64,000 nt of DNA from Candidatus Lutibacillus vidarii (GTDB lineage: Bacteria; Actinomycetota; Actinomycetes; Actinomycetales; Dermatophilaceae). Under the pieces are notes generated by a model that saw only the letters and a program-made list of their open reading frames with translations, searched no databases and was not told the origin of the DNA. The stretch is taken from contig JADKGA010000002.1 in assembly GCA_016717165.1 (NCBI GenBank), forward strand, positions 1,364,001-1,428,000, read 5' to 3'. Each line of letters begins with the position of its first letter. Position 1 is the first letter of the stretch. Made by a program: the position numbers and the translations under genes. Below are positions 45,043 to 54,179 of this stretch, in pieces.

Positions 45043-47060
45043 TGGGTGACGCGCAGGGTGGACGGATGCCCGTCGACCCACTCGGGGTCCTGCCCCTCGG
45101 AGGACTGGAGCTGCCACGGGACGCTGACCATCATCACCCCGGGCGTGAAGAGCATCCGGGCCTTGAGGCGCAGTGCGCTCTGGTTGTGCAGGATGTGCTC
45201 GTACCAGTGGCCCACGACATACTCGGGGATGTAGACCGTGACGACATCGCGCGGGTTCTCACTGCGGATCGACTTCACATAGTCGACGACGGGCCGGGTG
45301 ATCTCCCGGTATGGCGACGCGAGGATCTTCAGCGGCACCGGGATCTCTCGGCGGGCCCATTCCTTCGACAACGCCTCGGAGTCCTCCGGGTCGACCGAGA
45401 CGGTCAGCGCCTCCAAGGTCGTCGCCCGGGACGCCCGGGCGTAGGCCAGGGCGCGCATCGCCGGCTTGTGGATCTTCGACACGAGGACGACGGCGTGGAC
45501 CCGAGAGGGCAGCAGCTGACGATAGTCGTCGTCGACGGCCAGCTCGGTGCGCACCTTGTCGTAGTGGCGGTGGATCGCCAGCATCATCGCGAAGAGCACC
45601 GCCATGGCGAGGATCGCGTACCGCGCCCCTTCCATGAACTTGGTGATGAGGACGACGACCAAGACCGTGCCGGACATGACTGCACCCACGGCGTTGATGA
45701 CCCGCGAGCGCTTCATGCGTGAGCGCACCTTCGCGTCGGTCTCGGTGCGCAGCGAACGGTTCCAGTGCCGGATCATGCCACTCTGGCTCAGCGTGAAGGA
45801 GACGAAGACCCCGACGATATAGAGCTGGATCAGGCTGTTGACCTCGGCCTTGTAGGCGACGATCAGCGCCGCAGCGGCCGCGGCGAGGATGAGGATGCCG
45901 TTGCTGTAGGCGAGCCGGTCACCGCGGGTGTGCAGCTGGCGCGGGAGGAAGCCGTCCTTGGCGAGGATCGAGCCGAGCACCGGGAAGCCGTTGAACGCCG
46001 TGTTCGCCGCGAGGATGAGGATGATCCCGGTGACGATGGTGACCACGCCGATGCCGATCGGGAAACCGTCGAAGACGGTCTTGGCCAGCTGGGCGATGAC
46101 GGTGTCCTGGACGTAGCCGGTGGCGGGAGTGACCCCGTCCGCCGTGACGAACTCGACATCTGGGCTGGCCATCTGGATGCCAGTGAGCTTGCTCAACGTG
46201 ATGATCGAGGTGAGCATCGCCACCGAGATCACGCCCATGAGGAGCAAGGTGGTCGCCGCATTGCGGCTCTTCGGCTTCTCGAACGCCGGGACCCCGTTGG
46301 AGATCGCCTCGACTCCGGTCAGCGCCGCGCACCCGGAGGCGAAAGCACGAAGCATGAGGAAGGCCACGGCCGCCCCCGCGAGGGAGCTGTGCCCGGGATC
46401 GGCCGGCAGGATGAGGTCCGCACTGGGCGCCTTGCCGAGGCTGCCGGTCAGCTGCCGGACGAAGCCCCACAGACCCATGCCGATGATCGCGAGCATGAAG
46501 GCATAGACCGGGACGGCGAAGGCGCGGCCGGACTCGCGCACCCCGCGGAGGTTCATCGCCGAGAGGATGACGACGAGGGAGACAGCGATGACGACCTCGT
46601 TGCCGCGGATGCCCGGGATGAAACCGGCGGCATTGGCCACACCGGAGGAGATCGAGACGGCGACGGTGAGCACGTAGTCGACGAGCAGGGCACTGGCGAC
46701 GGTCAGGCCCGCCTTGGGGCCGAGGTTGACGGTGGCCACCTCATAGTCGCCTCCCCCGGAGGGGTAGGCATGGACGTTCTGCCGGTATGACGCCACGACG
46801 ATCGCCATGACGGTGATGACGGCGAGGGCGATCTGCCACGAGTGGATGGCCGCGAAGGCCCCACCGGCCAGGCCCAGCATGATGAGGATCTCGTCGGGCG
46901 CATAGGCAACCGAGGACAACGCATCGCTGGCGAAGATGGGCAGCGCGAGCTTCTTCGGCAGGAGGGTCTCGTGAAGCCGGTCGCTGCTCATCTTCCGACC
47001 CAGCAGGACCCGCTTGAGGACCGAACCAGTAGCCACGGAGGTCACTCTATTCCTGGGCAT
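45039..47060 (-). CDS. APC-family permease, probably K+ transporter (KimA-like)
   Basis: The 673-residue protein has about twelve transmembrane helices (45-470) with the A-S-D-A-L-S-S-V-A-Y-A and S-G-G-G-D-Y-E segments of KimA-like APC transporters, then a 180-residue cytoplasmic domain of Usp-like fold. KimA relatives carry K+. Divergent, 45 bases away, are two TrkA proteins, which supports a potassium role. The start is uncertain; ATG 47060 is preceded by in-frame GTC/ATC codons and no good ribosome-binding site. Confidence 0.85.
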   Translation of the reverse strand: MPRNRVTSVATGSVLKRVLLGRKMSSDRLHETLLPKKLALPIFASDALSSVAYAPDEILIMLGLAGGAFAAIHSWQIALAVITVMAIVVASYRQNVHAYPSGGGDYEVATVNLGPKAGLTVASALLVDYVLTVAVSISSGVANAAGFIPGIRGNEVVIAVSLVVILSAMNLRGVRESGRAFAVPVYAFMLAIIGMGLWGFVRQLTGSLGKAPSADLILPADPGHSSLAGAAVAFLMLRAFASGCAALTGVEAISNGVPAFEKPKSRNAATTLLLMGVISVAMLTSIITLSKLTGIQMASPDVEFVTADGVTPATGYVQDTVIAQLAKTVFDGFPIGIGVVTIVTGIILILAANTAFNGFPVLGSILAKDGFLPRQLHTRGDRLAYSNGILILAAAAAALIVAYKAEVNSLIQLYIVGVFVSFTLSQSGMIRHWNRSLRTETDAKVRSRMKRSRVINAVGAVMSGTVLVVVLITKFMEGARYAILAMAVLFAMMLAIHRHYDKVRTELAVDDDYRQLLPSRVHAVVLVSKIHKPAMRALAYARASRATTLEALTVSVDPEDSEALSKEWARREIPVPLKILASPYREITRPVVDYVKSIRSENPRDVVTVYIPEYVVGHWYEHILHNQSALRLKARMLFTPGVMMVSVPWQLQSSEGQDPEWVDGHPSTLRVTQ

Positions 47061-47092
47061 GATGACCGCACACCGACCGACCGCCTCCGGTG

Positions 47093-47098
47093 TAGCGT
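47093..47098 (+). promoter_or_regulatory. -10 box of first trkA gene (leaderless)
   Basis: TAGCGT is followed by seven bases and the GTG at 47106; no ribosome-binding site is present. Confidence 0.5.
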
Positions 47099-47105
47099 CG
47101 TCCTC

Positions 47106-47768
47106 GTGCACTTCGTCATCATGGGATGCGGCCGGGTCGGGTCGACCCTGGCCCGGTCACTGTCAGACCAGGGACACGACGTGGCGGTCATCGACTCCGA
47201 CCCGATGGCCTTCCGCCGGCTCGGGAGCTCCTTCGACGGCCGTACCGTGACCGGGATGGGCTTCGACCGGGACACGCTCAAGGCCGCCGGGACGGCCGAG
47301 GCCTATGCCTTCGCGGCAGTGAGCAGCGGCGACAACTCGAACATCCTCGCTGCTCGGGTGGCCAGAGAGACCTTCGGCGTCGAAAATGTCGCGGCCCGGA
47401 TCTACGACCCGGCCCGAGCGATGATCTACCAGCGTCTGGGCATCCCGACGGTCGCGACAGTGCGCTGGACGGCCGAGCAGATGATGCAGCGCCTTCTTCC
47501 CAAGGGTTCGATCCCCGAGCTCACCGACCCCTCGGGCAAGGTCTCGGTCGCTCAGGTGCCGCTGCACGACGCCTGGATCGGTGAGCGGCTGACCCGCCTC
47601 GAGGAGGTGTCGTCGAGCCGTGTGGTCTATCTCACCCGTCTCGGCGAGGGGGTCCTGCCGCATCGCGACACCGTCTACCAGGCCGGCGATCTCGTCCACC
47701 TCGCCGTCGACGCCCACTCGCTCGGGTCCGTCGAGGCGATCTGCGCGGCCGCACCCCCCGCCGACTGA
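47106..47768 (+). CDS. TrkA-type K+ uptake regulator (CeoB-like)
   Basis: The 220-residue protein has a TrkA-N (RCK) Rossmann domain with M-G-C-G-R-V-G-S-T-L-A and the acidic residue in V-I-D-S-D, then a TrkA-C ligand domain (about 140-220). It binds NAD(H) or nucleotides and gates a potassium transporter. M. tuberculosis has the same pair as ceoB-ceoC (Rv2691-Rv2692). It is followed 19 bases later by the second TrkA gene. Confidence 0.9.
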   Translation: MHFVIMGCGRVGSTLARSLSDQGHDVAVIDSDPMAFRRLGSSFDGRTVTGMGFDRDTLKAAGTAEAYAFAAVSSGDNSNILAARVARETFGVENVAARIYDPARAMIYQRLGIPTVATVRWTAEQMMQRLLPKGSIPELTDPSGKVSVAQVPLHDAWIGERLTRLEEVSSSRVVYLTRLGEGVLPHRDTVYQAGDLVHLAVDAHSLGSVEAICAAAPPAD

Positions 47769-47787
47769 GCCACCGAAAGGTCCCTTC

Positions 47788-48474
47788 ATGCGCGTCGTCA
47801 TTGCTGGTGCGGGCAGCGTCGGGCGTTCGATCGCCCGAGAGCTGCTCCACAATGACCACCAGGTCCTGCTCATCGACCGGGACGCCGACGAGGGCGACAC
47901 CTCTCGGGTCCCGGACGCGCAATGGCTCCTCGCCGACGCCTGCGAGATCACCGCCCTCGACGAGGCGGGGCTCGGCAACTGCGATGTCGTCGTGGCCGCC
48001 ACCGGGGACGACAAGGTCAACCTCGTCCTCTCGCTACTGGCCAAGACCGAGTTTGCCGTCCCGCGGACCGTCGCCCGGGTCAACAACCCGAAGAACGAGT
48101 GGCTGTTCGACGAGGCCTGGGGTGTCGATGTCGCCGTGTCGACGCCGCGCCTCATGACGGCCCTGGTCGAGGAGGCCGTCACCGTCGGTGACCTGGTCCG
48201 GATCTTCACCTTCCAGCAGGGCAAGTCCTCGATGGTCGAGATGACCCTGCCGCCGACGAGCCCGCTCATCGGCGAGGCGGTCGGCGATATCGCCTGGCCG
48301 GTCGACACGGTGCTTGTCGGTGTGCTGCGCTCGGGTCAGCCTTTCGCGCCGAGCCGTGATGACGCCCTCGAGGCCGGGGACGAGCTGCTCTTCCTCACCA
48401 CGGCCGCTCACGAGGACGAGCTGGAGAACCTGCTCAGCCCCGGGCACCGGCCGCACTCGCGCGAGCTGGACTAG
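47788..48474 (+). CDS. TrkA-type K+ uptake regulator (CeoC-like)
   Basis: The 228-residue protein has an RCK domain with I-A-G-A-G-S-V-G-R-S-I-A and L-I-D-R-D, and a TrkA-C domain. The two proteins probably form a mixed ring on a Trk or APC transporter. AAGG lies eight bases before the ATG, so unlike its partner it needs a normal ribosome-binding site, as expected for the second gene of an operon. Confidence 0.9.
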   Translation: MRVVIAGAGSVGRSIARELLHNDHQVLLIDRDADEGDTSRVPDAQWLLADACEITALDEAGLGNCDVVVAATGDDKVNLVLSLLAKTEFAVPRTVARVNNPKNEWLFDEAWGVDVAVSTPRLMTALVEEAVTVGDLVRIFTFQQGKSSMVEMTLPPTSPLIGEAVGDIAWPVDTVLVGVLRSGQPFAPSRDDALEAGDELLFLTTAAHEDELENLLSPGHRPHSRELD

Positions 48475-48483
48475 CGACCGGGA

Positions 48484-49158
48484 CTAGCCCGCCGGGGTCC
48501 GCTCGCCCTCGTCGAGCGGGGTGCGCCCGCGCAGCAGGACCACACCCATGGCGGTGAGCGCCAGAAGGTAAGCCGGCCAGCCGAGGACGATCTTGCTCAC
48601 CCCGAGCGCCGAGACCTCGCCCGCCCGATAGAGCGGCAGCATCACGGCCACCCGGACGGCATACAGGCCGACGAGGACCCAGGTGAGCGTCGAGGCGACC
48701 TTGACGATCCCGCGATGACGACGCCACCGGAAGGGGTCCTCGGCGAGGTCGGCGGGGTCGGCCGCGGCGACGACGAACCCGAGCATCGGCCAGCGGACGA
48801 GGACCGAGATGAGCGAGAGCACGCCGAAGGCGGCGTTCCAGAGGATTCCGGGGAGGAAGACGTCCTCGGCCTTGCCCGACCGCAGCGCGAAGAAGGCCGC
48901 GACGGCGATCCCGACGGCGGCCGACCCGAGCGTCTGGAGCGGTTCGCGGCGGACCACCCGAACGACGGTGACGACGGCGAGGCCCACGAGCGAGGCGAGC
49001 AGCGCAGGTCGGACCGACTGGGCCTGGATCCAGCCCGCGGTGAACGCCAGGGTGGGGACGGCGGCGTCGATCGCCCCGCGCCACCCACCGATGGCCTGGG
49101 ACAGGCGGTGGCGGACGAGCTCCTCGACGGTCGCGTGCTCGCCCCAGCCCTCAGGCAT
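48484..49158 (-). CDS. DUF3159 membrane protein
   Basis: The 224-residue protein has five or six hydrophobic segments and matches the position and size of Rv2693c-type proteins. The ATG overlaps the stop of the OB-fold gene by eight bases. Function is unknown. Confidence 0.82.
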   Translation of the reverse strand: MPEGWGEHATVEELVRHRLSQAIGGWRGAIDAAVPTLAFTAGWIQAQSVRPALLASLVGLAVVTVVRVVRREPLQTLGSAAVGIAVAAFFALRSGKAEDVFLPGILWNAAFGVLSLISVLVRWPMLGFVVAAADPADLAEDPFRWRRHRGIVKVASTLTWVLVGLYAVRVAVMLPLYRAGEVSALGVSKIVLGWPAYLLALTAMGVVLLRGRTPLDEGERTPAG

Positions 49159-49519
49159 GGGGCGGGATGATCTCGTATGACGCGTTGAAAATCGTCTTCA
49201 CGCCCCGGTACCGGGTGACCCGGCCGGTGGCCTTGAGGACGGTGCCCGGGTGGATGCCGAGGATCTCCCGACGGCCCAGCCAGACCAGGGTCAGCGGCTC
49301 GGTGCCGTCGTAGAGCTCGGCGACCAGCGCCGGCACCTCGGTGGCGGGGCGCAGGATGATCGAGCGCACCGCGCCGGAGACGGTCGCGACCTGGCGGTCG
49401 GCCAGGTCGCGGATCGGCTTCCCGCCGCGACGCTGGGAGTCCGCCACCATCGTGTCGGCGTCGAGCTGCTCGGGGGTCATCCGCAGCCGCTCGAGCACGC
49501 GGGTCCAGGGCCTGGTCAT
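49151..49519 (-). CDS. OB-fold nucleic-acid-binding protein
   Basis: The 122-residue protein is a single OB-fold of RecG-wedge/tRNA-anticodon type (A-T-V-S-G-A-V-R-S-I...G-T-V-L-K-A-T-G-R-V), the homologue by position of Rv2694c. It probably binds single-stranded DNA or RNA. It starts 13 bases after the DUF3710 gene ends. Confidence 0.8.
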   Translation of the reverse strand: MTRPWTRVLERLRMTPEQLDADTMVADSQRRGGKPIRDLADRQVATVSGAVRSIILRPATEVPALVAELYDGTEPLTLVWLGRREILGIHPGTVLKATGRVTRYRGVKTIFNASYEIIPPHA

Positions 49520-49532
49520 CGCGTCGTCCCTC

Positions 49533-50285
49533 TCAGTGGATCTCGGTGATCTCGGGACCCCGGTCGAAGGGTCGCAGGTCGTCCTCGCGGCGACGCTTGC
49601 CGACATACTCCTGGGGCGGCTCCGGCGCGGCGGACAGCTCGACGGGGAGGGTGAGCGGAAGCAGGTCCCGGGGGGCCATCGGAGCGTCGCCCCTGGACAC
49701 GACGACGTCACGCACCACGGCCAGCGCCGGAGCCACCTGGGTCGGGTCCGCGGCGCCGGCACCGCTGACGACGGCGCGGAGGAACCACCGGGGCCCGTCG
49801 ATACCGATGAACCGCGCCGGCTGGAACTGGGTGCGGCCGTCCGCCCCCCGCTGGGGCATCCGGGTGAGCAGCTCACGGCCGAACGGGCCGTCGACGATGT
49901 CGGCGGTGCCGCCCTGGGCGACGATGCTCTGGGCGATCTCGCCGCGGATCTCGGCCCAGATCCCCATCGTCTTGGGTGCGGCGAAGGCCTGCAGCTGCAC
50001 GGCCGAGCCGGCGACCAGAACCGTAACGGCGAGGACGCCCTGGCCGGCCTCATCGGTCTCCAGGTGCAGCTGCATCCCGTCCCGCGGGGCGAGGAGCAGC
50101 GCACCAAAGTCGAGGAGCCCCGCGGTGTCGACGACCTCGGACCGGTCCCGGGGCCCGGTCAGCCGGTCCGCAGGGCCGTCGGCGCCGCTCTCCGGGGCCG
50201 CGGGACCGGCCTCCCGGTCATTGTCGACGGGGTCCGCGGGTGCGGCCACGCCGGGCTCCTCGGCGCGACGACGGAAGAGTGCCAC
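49533..50285 (-). CDS. DUF3710 protein
   Basis: The 250-residue soluble protein has a charged, low-complexity first 50 residues and a conserved domain with Q-L-H-L-E-T and R-F-I-G-I-D-G-P-R-W-F-L-R. It is the positional equivalent of Rv2696c, next to dut. Function is unknown. The GTG start has AAGGAC about eight bases upstream. Confidence 0.82.
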   Translation of the reverse strand: MALFRRRAEEPGVAAPADPVDNDREAGPAAPESGADGPADRLTGPRDRSEVVDTAGLLDFGALLLAPRDGMQLHLETDEAGQGVLAVTVLVAGSAVQLQAFAAPKTMGIWAEIRGEIAQSIVAQGGTADIVDGPFGRELLTRMPQRGADGRTQFQPARFIGIDGPRWFLRAVVSGAGAADPTQVAPALAVVRDVVVSRGDAPMAPRDLLPLTLPVELSAAPEPPQEYVGKRRREDDLRPFDRGPEITEIH

Positions 50286-50350
50286 TGACGATGTCCTTGC
50301 TCCAGGCGCAGGCCATGGGCCGACGCAGACGGTGGGTTCGACCTAGCGTC

Positions 50351-50818
50351 TCACGGCTGCCGGTCGATGGGGGTGAACCCGCCGGTATGCCCATGGCCTC
50401 CCGAGCCGCGAGCGCTGTCCGGCAGCTGGGTCACCTCGACGAGGTCGGCGACGGCGACCTCCTGGACGACGAGCTGGGCGATCCGGTCGCCGCGGCGCAC
50501 CTGGAAGGGCAGGGCCGGGTCGAGGTTGACGAGGTTGACTTGGATCTCTCCTCGGTAGCCGGCGTCGACGGTCCCAGGACCGTTGAGGGTGGTGACCCCG
50601 TGCCTGGCCGCGAGGCCCGAGCGCGGATGGACGAAGGCGGCATACCCGTCCGGCAGGGCGATGGCGACACCGGTAGCGACCAGGGCGCGCTCCCCCGGCC
50701 CGAGGAGCACATCGTGGCGCGCCACGAGGTCCGCCCCGGCATCCCCGGGGCGGGCATAGCTCGGCAACGGGAGGTCCGGGTCCAGCCGCTGGATGAGGAC
50801 GGGCACACGCCGGCTCAT
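50351..50818 (-). CDS. dut: dUTP diphosphatase
   Basis: The 155-residue trimeric dUTPase has all five motifs, including A-G-A-D-L (I), P-R-S-G-L-A (II), G-T-V-D-A-G-Y-R-G (III), R-G-D-R-I-A-Q-L (IV) and the C-terminal R-G-S-G-G-H-G-H-T-G-G-F arm (V). It removes dUTP and supplies dUMP. The DUF3093 gene usual between dut and the DUF4193 gene in mycobacteria is absent (only 30 bases here). Confidence 0.96.
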   Translation of the reverse strand: MSRRVPVLIQRLDPDLPLPSYARPGDAGADLVARHDVLLGPGERALVATGVAIALPDGYAAFVHPRSGLAARHGVTTLNGPGTVDAGYRGEIQVNLVNLDPALPFQVRRGDRIAQLVVQEVAVADLVEVTQLPDSARGSGGHGHTGGFTPIDRQP

Positions 50819-50848
50819 GGTTGCCTGCTCACGGCTGCCTCGGGACGC

Positions 50849-51148
50849 TCAGGCCGCGCACTCTCGACAGACGAGCTGTCCGCCGACCTCCTTGGCGAGC
50901 TGGCTGCGATGGTGCACGAGGAAGCACTTCGAGCAGGTGAACTCGTCGGCCTGCCGCGGGATGACCCGCACTGAGAGCTCCTCGCCCGACAGGTCAGCGC
51001 CGGGCAGCTCGAAACCCTCCGCCTGCTCGGCTTCGTCCACGTCGACACTCGAGCTGGACTTCTCCACCCGGCGGGCCTTGAGCTCCTCGAGCGAGTCCTC
51101 GGCGAGGTCGTCGTCGGTCTTACGGGGTGCGTCGTAGTCGGTTGCCAT
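50849..51148 (-). CDS. DUF4193 zinc-ribbon protein
   Basis: The 99-residue acidic protein ends in a zinc ribbon C-S-K-C...C-R-E-C, as in Rv2699c-type proteins. An RNA-polymerase or ribosome association has been proposed for related small proteins, but nothing here tests it. GGGAG precedes the ATG. Confidence 0.85.
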   Translation of the reverse strand: MATDYDAPRKTDDDLAEDSLEELKARRVEKSSSSVDVDEAEQAEGFELPGADLSGEELSVRVIPRQADEFTCSKCFLVHHRSQLAKEVGGQLVCRECAA

Positions 51149-51253
51149 CGTTCTCCCTATGTCCTCTCAGCCGGTGCTGCTCCCCAGAACGCCTCAACCG
51201 GTCGTTTTGTGCCAACACACCACTGCGCGCGGATTGTGCCTCATCCACACCCC

Positions 51254-52081
51254 TTACGTCATCTCGGCCCTCACGAGCCGGTCGAGCTCCTCGACCAACC
51301 CGACCGGGCCGGCGAGGGTCAGACCCGGTGCTGGAGGGCCGCCGTCGGCCCCCCGGAGCACGCCGCCGGCCTCGGTGACGACCAGCCAGGCCGCGGCGAT
51401 ATCCCAGGCGTTGAGACCCATCTCATAGAAGACGTCGAGGCGACCCGAGGCGACCAGGCACAGGTCGAGCGCTGCACTGCCCATCCGCCGGATGTCGCGG
51501 ACCCGGGGCAGCACCCGGGCCAGGATCTCGGCCTGAGCCCGTCGCTGGTCGGCGCGGTACCCGAAGCCGGTGCCGACCAGGGCAGCGTCCAGGCTCGACG
51601 CGGTGGACACCGTCAGCCGCTCGTCGCGGCCATCGGGCCCGCGTCGCCACGCACCTGCCCCGGCCCTGGCGTGGTAGACGGTCGAGGCACTGGGGTGGGC
51701 GACAGCGCCGGCGACGGGCCGCCAGGCCCCCACCGTGGTGGGGTCACCGGTCACCACCGCGACGGAGACGCCGAACTGAGGTATGCCGTACAGGTAGTTG
51801 ACCGTCCCGTCGATCGGGTCCAGGACCCAGGTCAGCCCGGACTCGCCGGCCGAGATCGCGCGCTCTTCACCCAGGAGGGCATCGTGGGGCCGTTCGCGCC
51901 GCAGGACCTCGCGGAGGAAGTCCTCGGCAGCGGTATCCATGGCCGTGACGACGTCGGTCGGCGAGGTCTTCGTTGCGGCGACGGCGACGACATCCGGCCG
52001 CTCACCGACAATGAGGCGCCCTGCGGCGACGGCCGCCTCGATCGCGAGCGCCTCCAGCTGCTCGAGGAGCACGCTGTCCAT
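51254..52081 (-). CDS. suhB: Inositol monophosphatase family protein
   Basis: The 275-residue phosphatase has G-E-E, D-P-I-D-G-T-V-N-Y and W-D-I-A-A-A-W metal and substrate motifs. It should dephosphorylate inositol phosphate, feeding the phosphatidylinositol route that pgsA begins. A GTG at 52108 adds nine residues, but it falls inside a TAGGGT box that looks like the -10, so ATG 52081, with GGAAGG upstream, is preferred. It matches Rv2701c in position. Confidence 0.9.
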   Translation of the reverse strand: MDSVLLEQLEALAIEAAVAAGRLIVGERPDVVAVAATKTSPTDVVTAMDTAAEDFLREVLRRERPHDALLGEERAISAGESGLTWVLDPIDGTVNYLYGIPQFGVSVAVVTGDPTTVGAWRPVAGAVAHPSASTVYHARAGAGAWRRGPDGRDERLTVSTASSLDAALVGTGFGYRADQRRAQAEILARVLPRVRDIRRMGSAALDLCLVASGRLDVFYEMGLNAWDIAAAWLVVTEAGGVLRGADGGPPAPGLTLAGPVGLVEELDRLVRAEMT

Positions 52082-52106
52082 GTCCAGCACCACCTTCCGG
52101 GCACTC

Positions 52107-52112
52107 ACCCTA
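52107..52112 (-). promoter_or_regulatory. Candidate -10 box of suhB
   Basis: TAGGGT on the minus strand, 25 bases before ATG 52081. If used, it excludes the alternative GTG start at 52108. Confidence 0.35.
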
Positions 52113-52193
52113 GGCCCCCTCGGCGTGGCACCCGCCGCGGGGTGTCCGCCAGTGGCACGCTCGGGTCAACGCCGGGGACCGAAGGAGGGGACC

Positions 52194-53423
52194 ATGCAGG
52201 ACCTACGCCTCGTCGGCGTCCACGAGGATGGGCGCCGCGTCGTTCTCGTCGGCCCCGACGGACAACGGTTCACCCTGCCCATCGATGACGCCCTCCGAGC
52301 AGCAGCCCGGCACGACCGGCCCCGCCTCGGGCAGCTCCAGATCGAGATGGAGGGCGGAGCGCGTCCCCGGGAGGTCCAGGCCCTCGTGCGGTCCGGGCTG
52401 ACCGCCGAGGAGGTCAGCGCCCGCACCGGGTGGAGCATCGAGCGGGTCCGCAAGTACGAGGGCCCGGTCATCGACGAGCGCTACCACATCGCCATCATGG
52501 GCCGGACCGCGACGCTGCCCCACACCCAGACACCGACGCCGCTCGAGGAGCGGGTCGTCCACCGCCTGGCGACCCGTGAGGTCGACCCGGGGACGGCGGC
52601 CTGGGATGCCTGGCGCGGCGAGAGCGGCCGCTGGACCCTGGCGGTGACCTTCTCGGCCGGGGGCCGGGAGCGGCGGGCCCGGTGGACCTTCGACATCCCG
52701 TCCAGGACTGTTCGCCCGCTCGATGACGAGGCCCGGTGGCTCAGCGAGGACGACCCAGCGTCGTCGGTCCTCACCGGTGGGCTGGGTGTCCGTCCCCCGA
52801 CCACGGTGTACGACGTCGAGGCCGAAGGCGGCATCACCCCCCGGGTGCGTCGCTCCCACGACCCCGTCGACCTGGTCTCGGCCATGCGGGAACGCAGCCG
52901 GACCCGCCGCGGGCCCCGCCGGGTGCCGGCGCCCAGCGACCTTCCCGGTGCCGCTCTGATCCCGCCGGACGCGCTCCCCCTCGACGACCTCGGCTACGAC
53001 CCAGCGACCGACGGGCCGCCACCTGCCGCGCATCCCCGGCTGGTCTCGGCCGCCCCGGTCGACGCGGACGAGCCCGATCTCGTCGAGCCCGACCCCTTGG
53101 ACGACCCCTTCCTCGACGCGGGCCCGGCGGACCTCGACGCCGCGCCGTTGTACCTCGCCGAGCCCGACGACCTCGCCGAGCCCGACGAGCTGACCGATGT
53201 CGAGATGGGCCGCGGCCTCGGCGAGGCCGACGCTGTCGAAGCAGAGCCCGGTGGAGTGATCGACGCCCCGAGCGTCGTCGACGACTCACCCGATGGCGGC
53301 CCCGGGTCCGACGCCGCCGTGGAGGAGGCGCCCCCGGCCCGCAGAACCCGGCGTCCGAGCGTGCCGAGCTGGGACGAGATCGTCTTCGGCACGGGGCGCA
53401 GCCGTCCAGGAGACGGGTCCTAG
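52194..53423 (+). CDS. sepH: Septation protein SepH
   Basis: The 409-residue protein has the conserved SepH N-terminal domain (formerly DUF3071, about 1-165, with L-V-G-V-H-E-D-G and the helix-turn-helix R-T-G-W-S-I-E-R-V-R-K-Y-E-G-P-V), followed by a long acidic, proline-rich, unconserved tail. In Streptomyces and mycobacteria SepH binds FtsZ and promotes its assembly at division sites. GGAGG precedes the ATG. It is divergent from suhB. Confidence 0.92.
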   Translation: MQDLRLVGVHEDGRRVVLVGPDGQRFTLPIDDALRAAARHDRPRLGQLQIEMEGGARPREVQALVRSGLTAEEVSARTGWSIERVRKYEGPVIDERYHIAIMGRTATLPHTQTPTPLEERVVHRLATREVDPGTAAWDAWRGESGRWTLAVTFSAGGRERRARWTFDIPSRTVRPLDDEARWLSEDDPASSVLTGGLGVRPPTTVYDVEAEGGITPRVRRSHDPVDLVSAMRERSRTRRGPRRVPAPSDLPGAALIPPDALPLDDLGYDPATDGPPPAAHPRLVSAAPVDADEPDLVEPDPLDDPFLDAGPADLDAAPLYLAEPDDLAEPDELTDVEMGRGLGEADAVEAEPGGVIDAPSVVDDSPDGGPGSDAAVEEAPPARRTRRPSVPSWDEIVFGTGRSRPGDGS

Positions 53424-53442
53424 CGGGCCCCGGATCGGCCCG
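53424..53442. terminator. Possible bidirectional terminator between sepH and tdk
   Basis: CGGGCC...GGCCCG makes a six-pair stem with a seven-base loop in the 37-base gap between two convergent genes. Confidence 0.35.
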
Positions 53443-53460
53443 TGGGCCGGTCCACCGACG

Positions 53461-54168
53461 CTACGGAGCCGGAGGAGTCGTCACATACGGCGGCTGGGAA
53501 CGCGGCAACGGACAGGCATCGATCTCCAGCGGGAGCGCCTGCGCCGACGACGCGACCCGCTGAGCATCGTGCGAGGTCATCCGGCGCATGTAGTGCCGAC
53601 GGCAGAGCACCTCGTAGTCGACCAGCCCGGCGCCCCCCGGCGTGGTGTCGCCGACGACGACCTGGTCGCCCTCGACCACCATGACCCCGTCGACGACGCG
53701 GGCGTTCGTCGTTGCCTTCGCACCGCACCAGCACAGCGCCTCGACCTGGAGCACGCTGACCCGGTCGGCCAGCTCGACGAGGCGTTTGGACCCCGGGAAG
53801 AGCTCGGTGCGAAAGTCGGCGGTGATGCCGAAGCAGAAGACGTCGACGGCCATCTCGTCGACGATCCGGGCCAGCTGCTCGACCTGCTCAGGGGTGTAGA
53901 ACTGCGCCTCGTCGCAGATGAGGTAGTCGACCGCCCGGCTCGCCATGGCCTCGGCGACGACGGCCTCCCAGAAGTCGAGCGTGTCGCCGACCTCATGCGC
54001 CGCCGTGGCGAGCCCGAGCCGCGAGGACAGCACGGACTCGCCGGCCCGGTCGTGCTTGGTGAAGATGAGCCCGGACCGTCCACGGGCGCGGTGGTTGTGG
54101 TCCATCTGCAGGGCGAGGGTGGACTTCCCGCAGTCCATCGTTCCCGAGAAGAAGACGAGCTCAGCCAC
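53461..54168 (-). CDS. tdk: Thymidine kinase
   Basis: The 235-residue type II thymidine kinase has P-loop G9-T-M-D-C-G-K-S-T17, the I-C-D-E-A-Q-F motif and four zinc-ribbon ligands (C-W-C-G and the late C-R-R-H). It salvages thymidine. The C-terminal 25 residues, Pro-rich, are longer than usual. Confidence 0.95.
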   Translation of the reverse strand: MAELVFFSGTMDCGKSTLALQMDHNHRARGRSGLIFTKHDRAGESVLSSRLGLATAAHEVGDTLDFWEAVVAEAMASRAVDYLICDEAQFYTPEQVEQLARIVDEMAVDVFCFGITADFRTELFPGSKRLVELADRVSVLQVEALCWCGAKATTNARVVDGVMVVEGDQVVVGDTTPGGAGLVDYEVLCRRHYMRRMTSHDAQRVASSAQALPLEIDACPLPRSQPPYVTTPPAP

Positions 54169-54179
54169 GACCCACCACC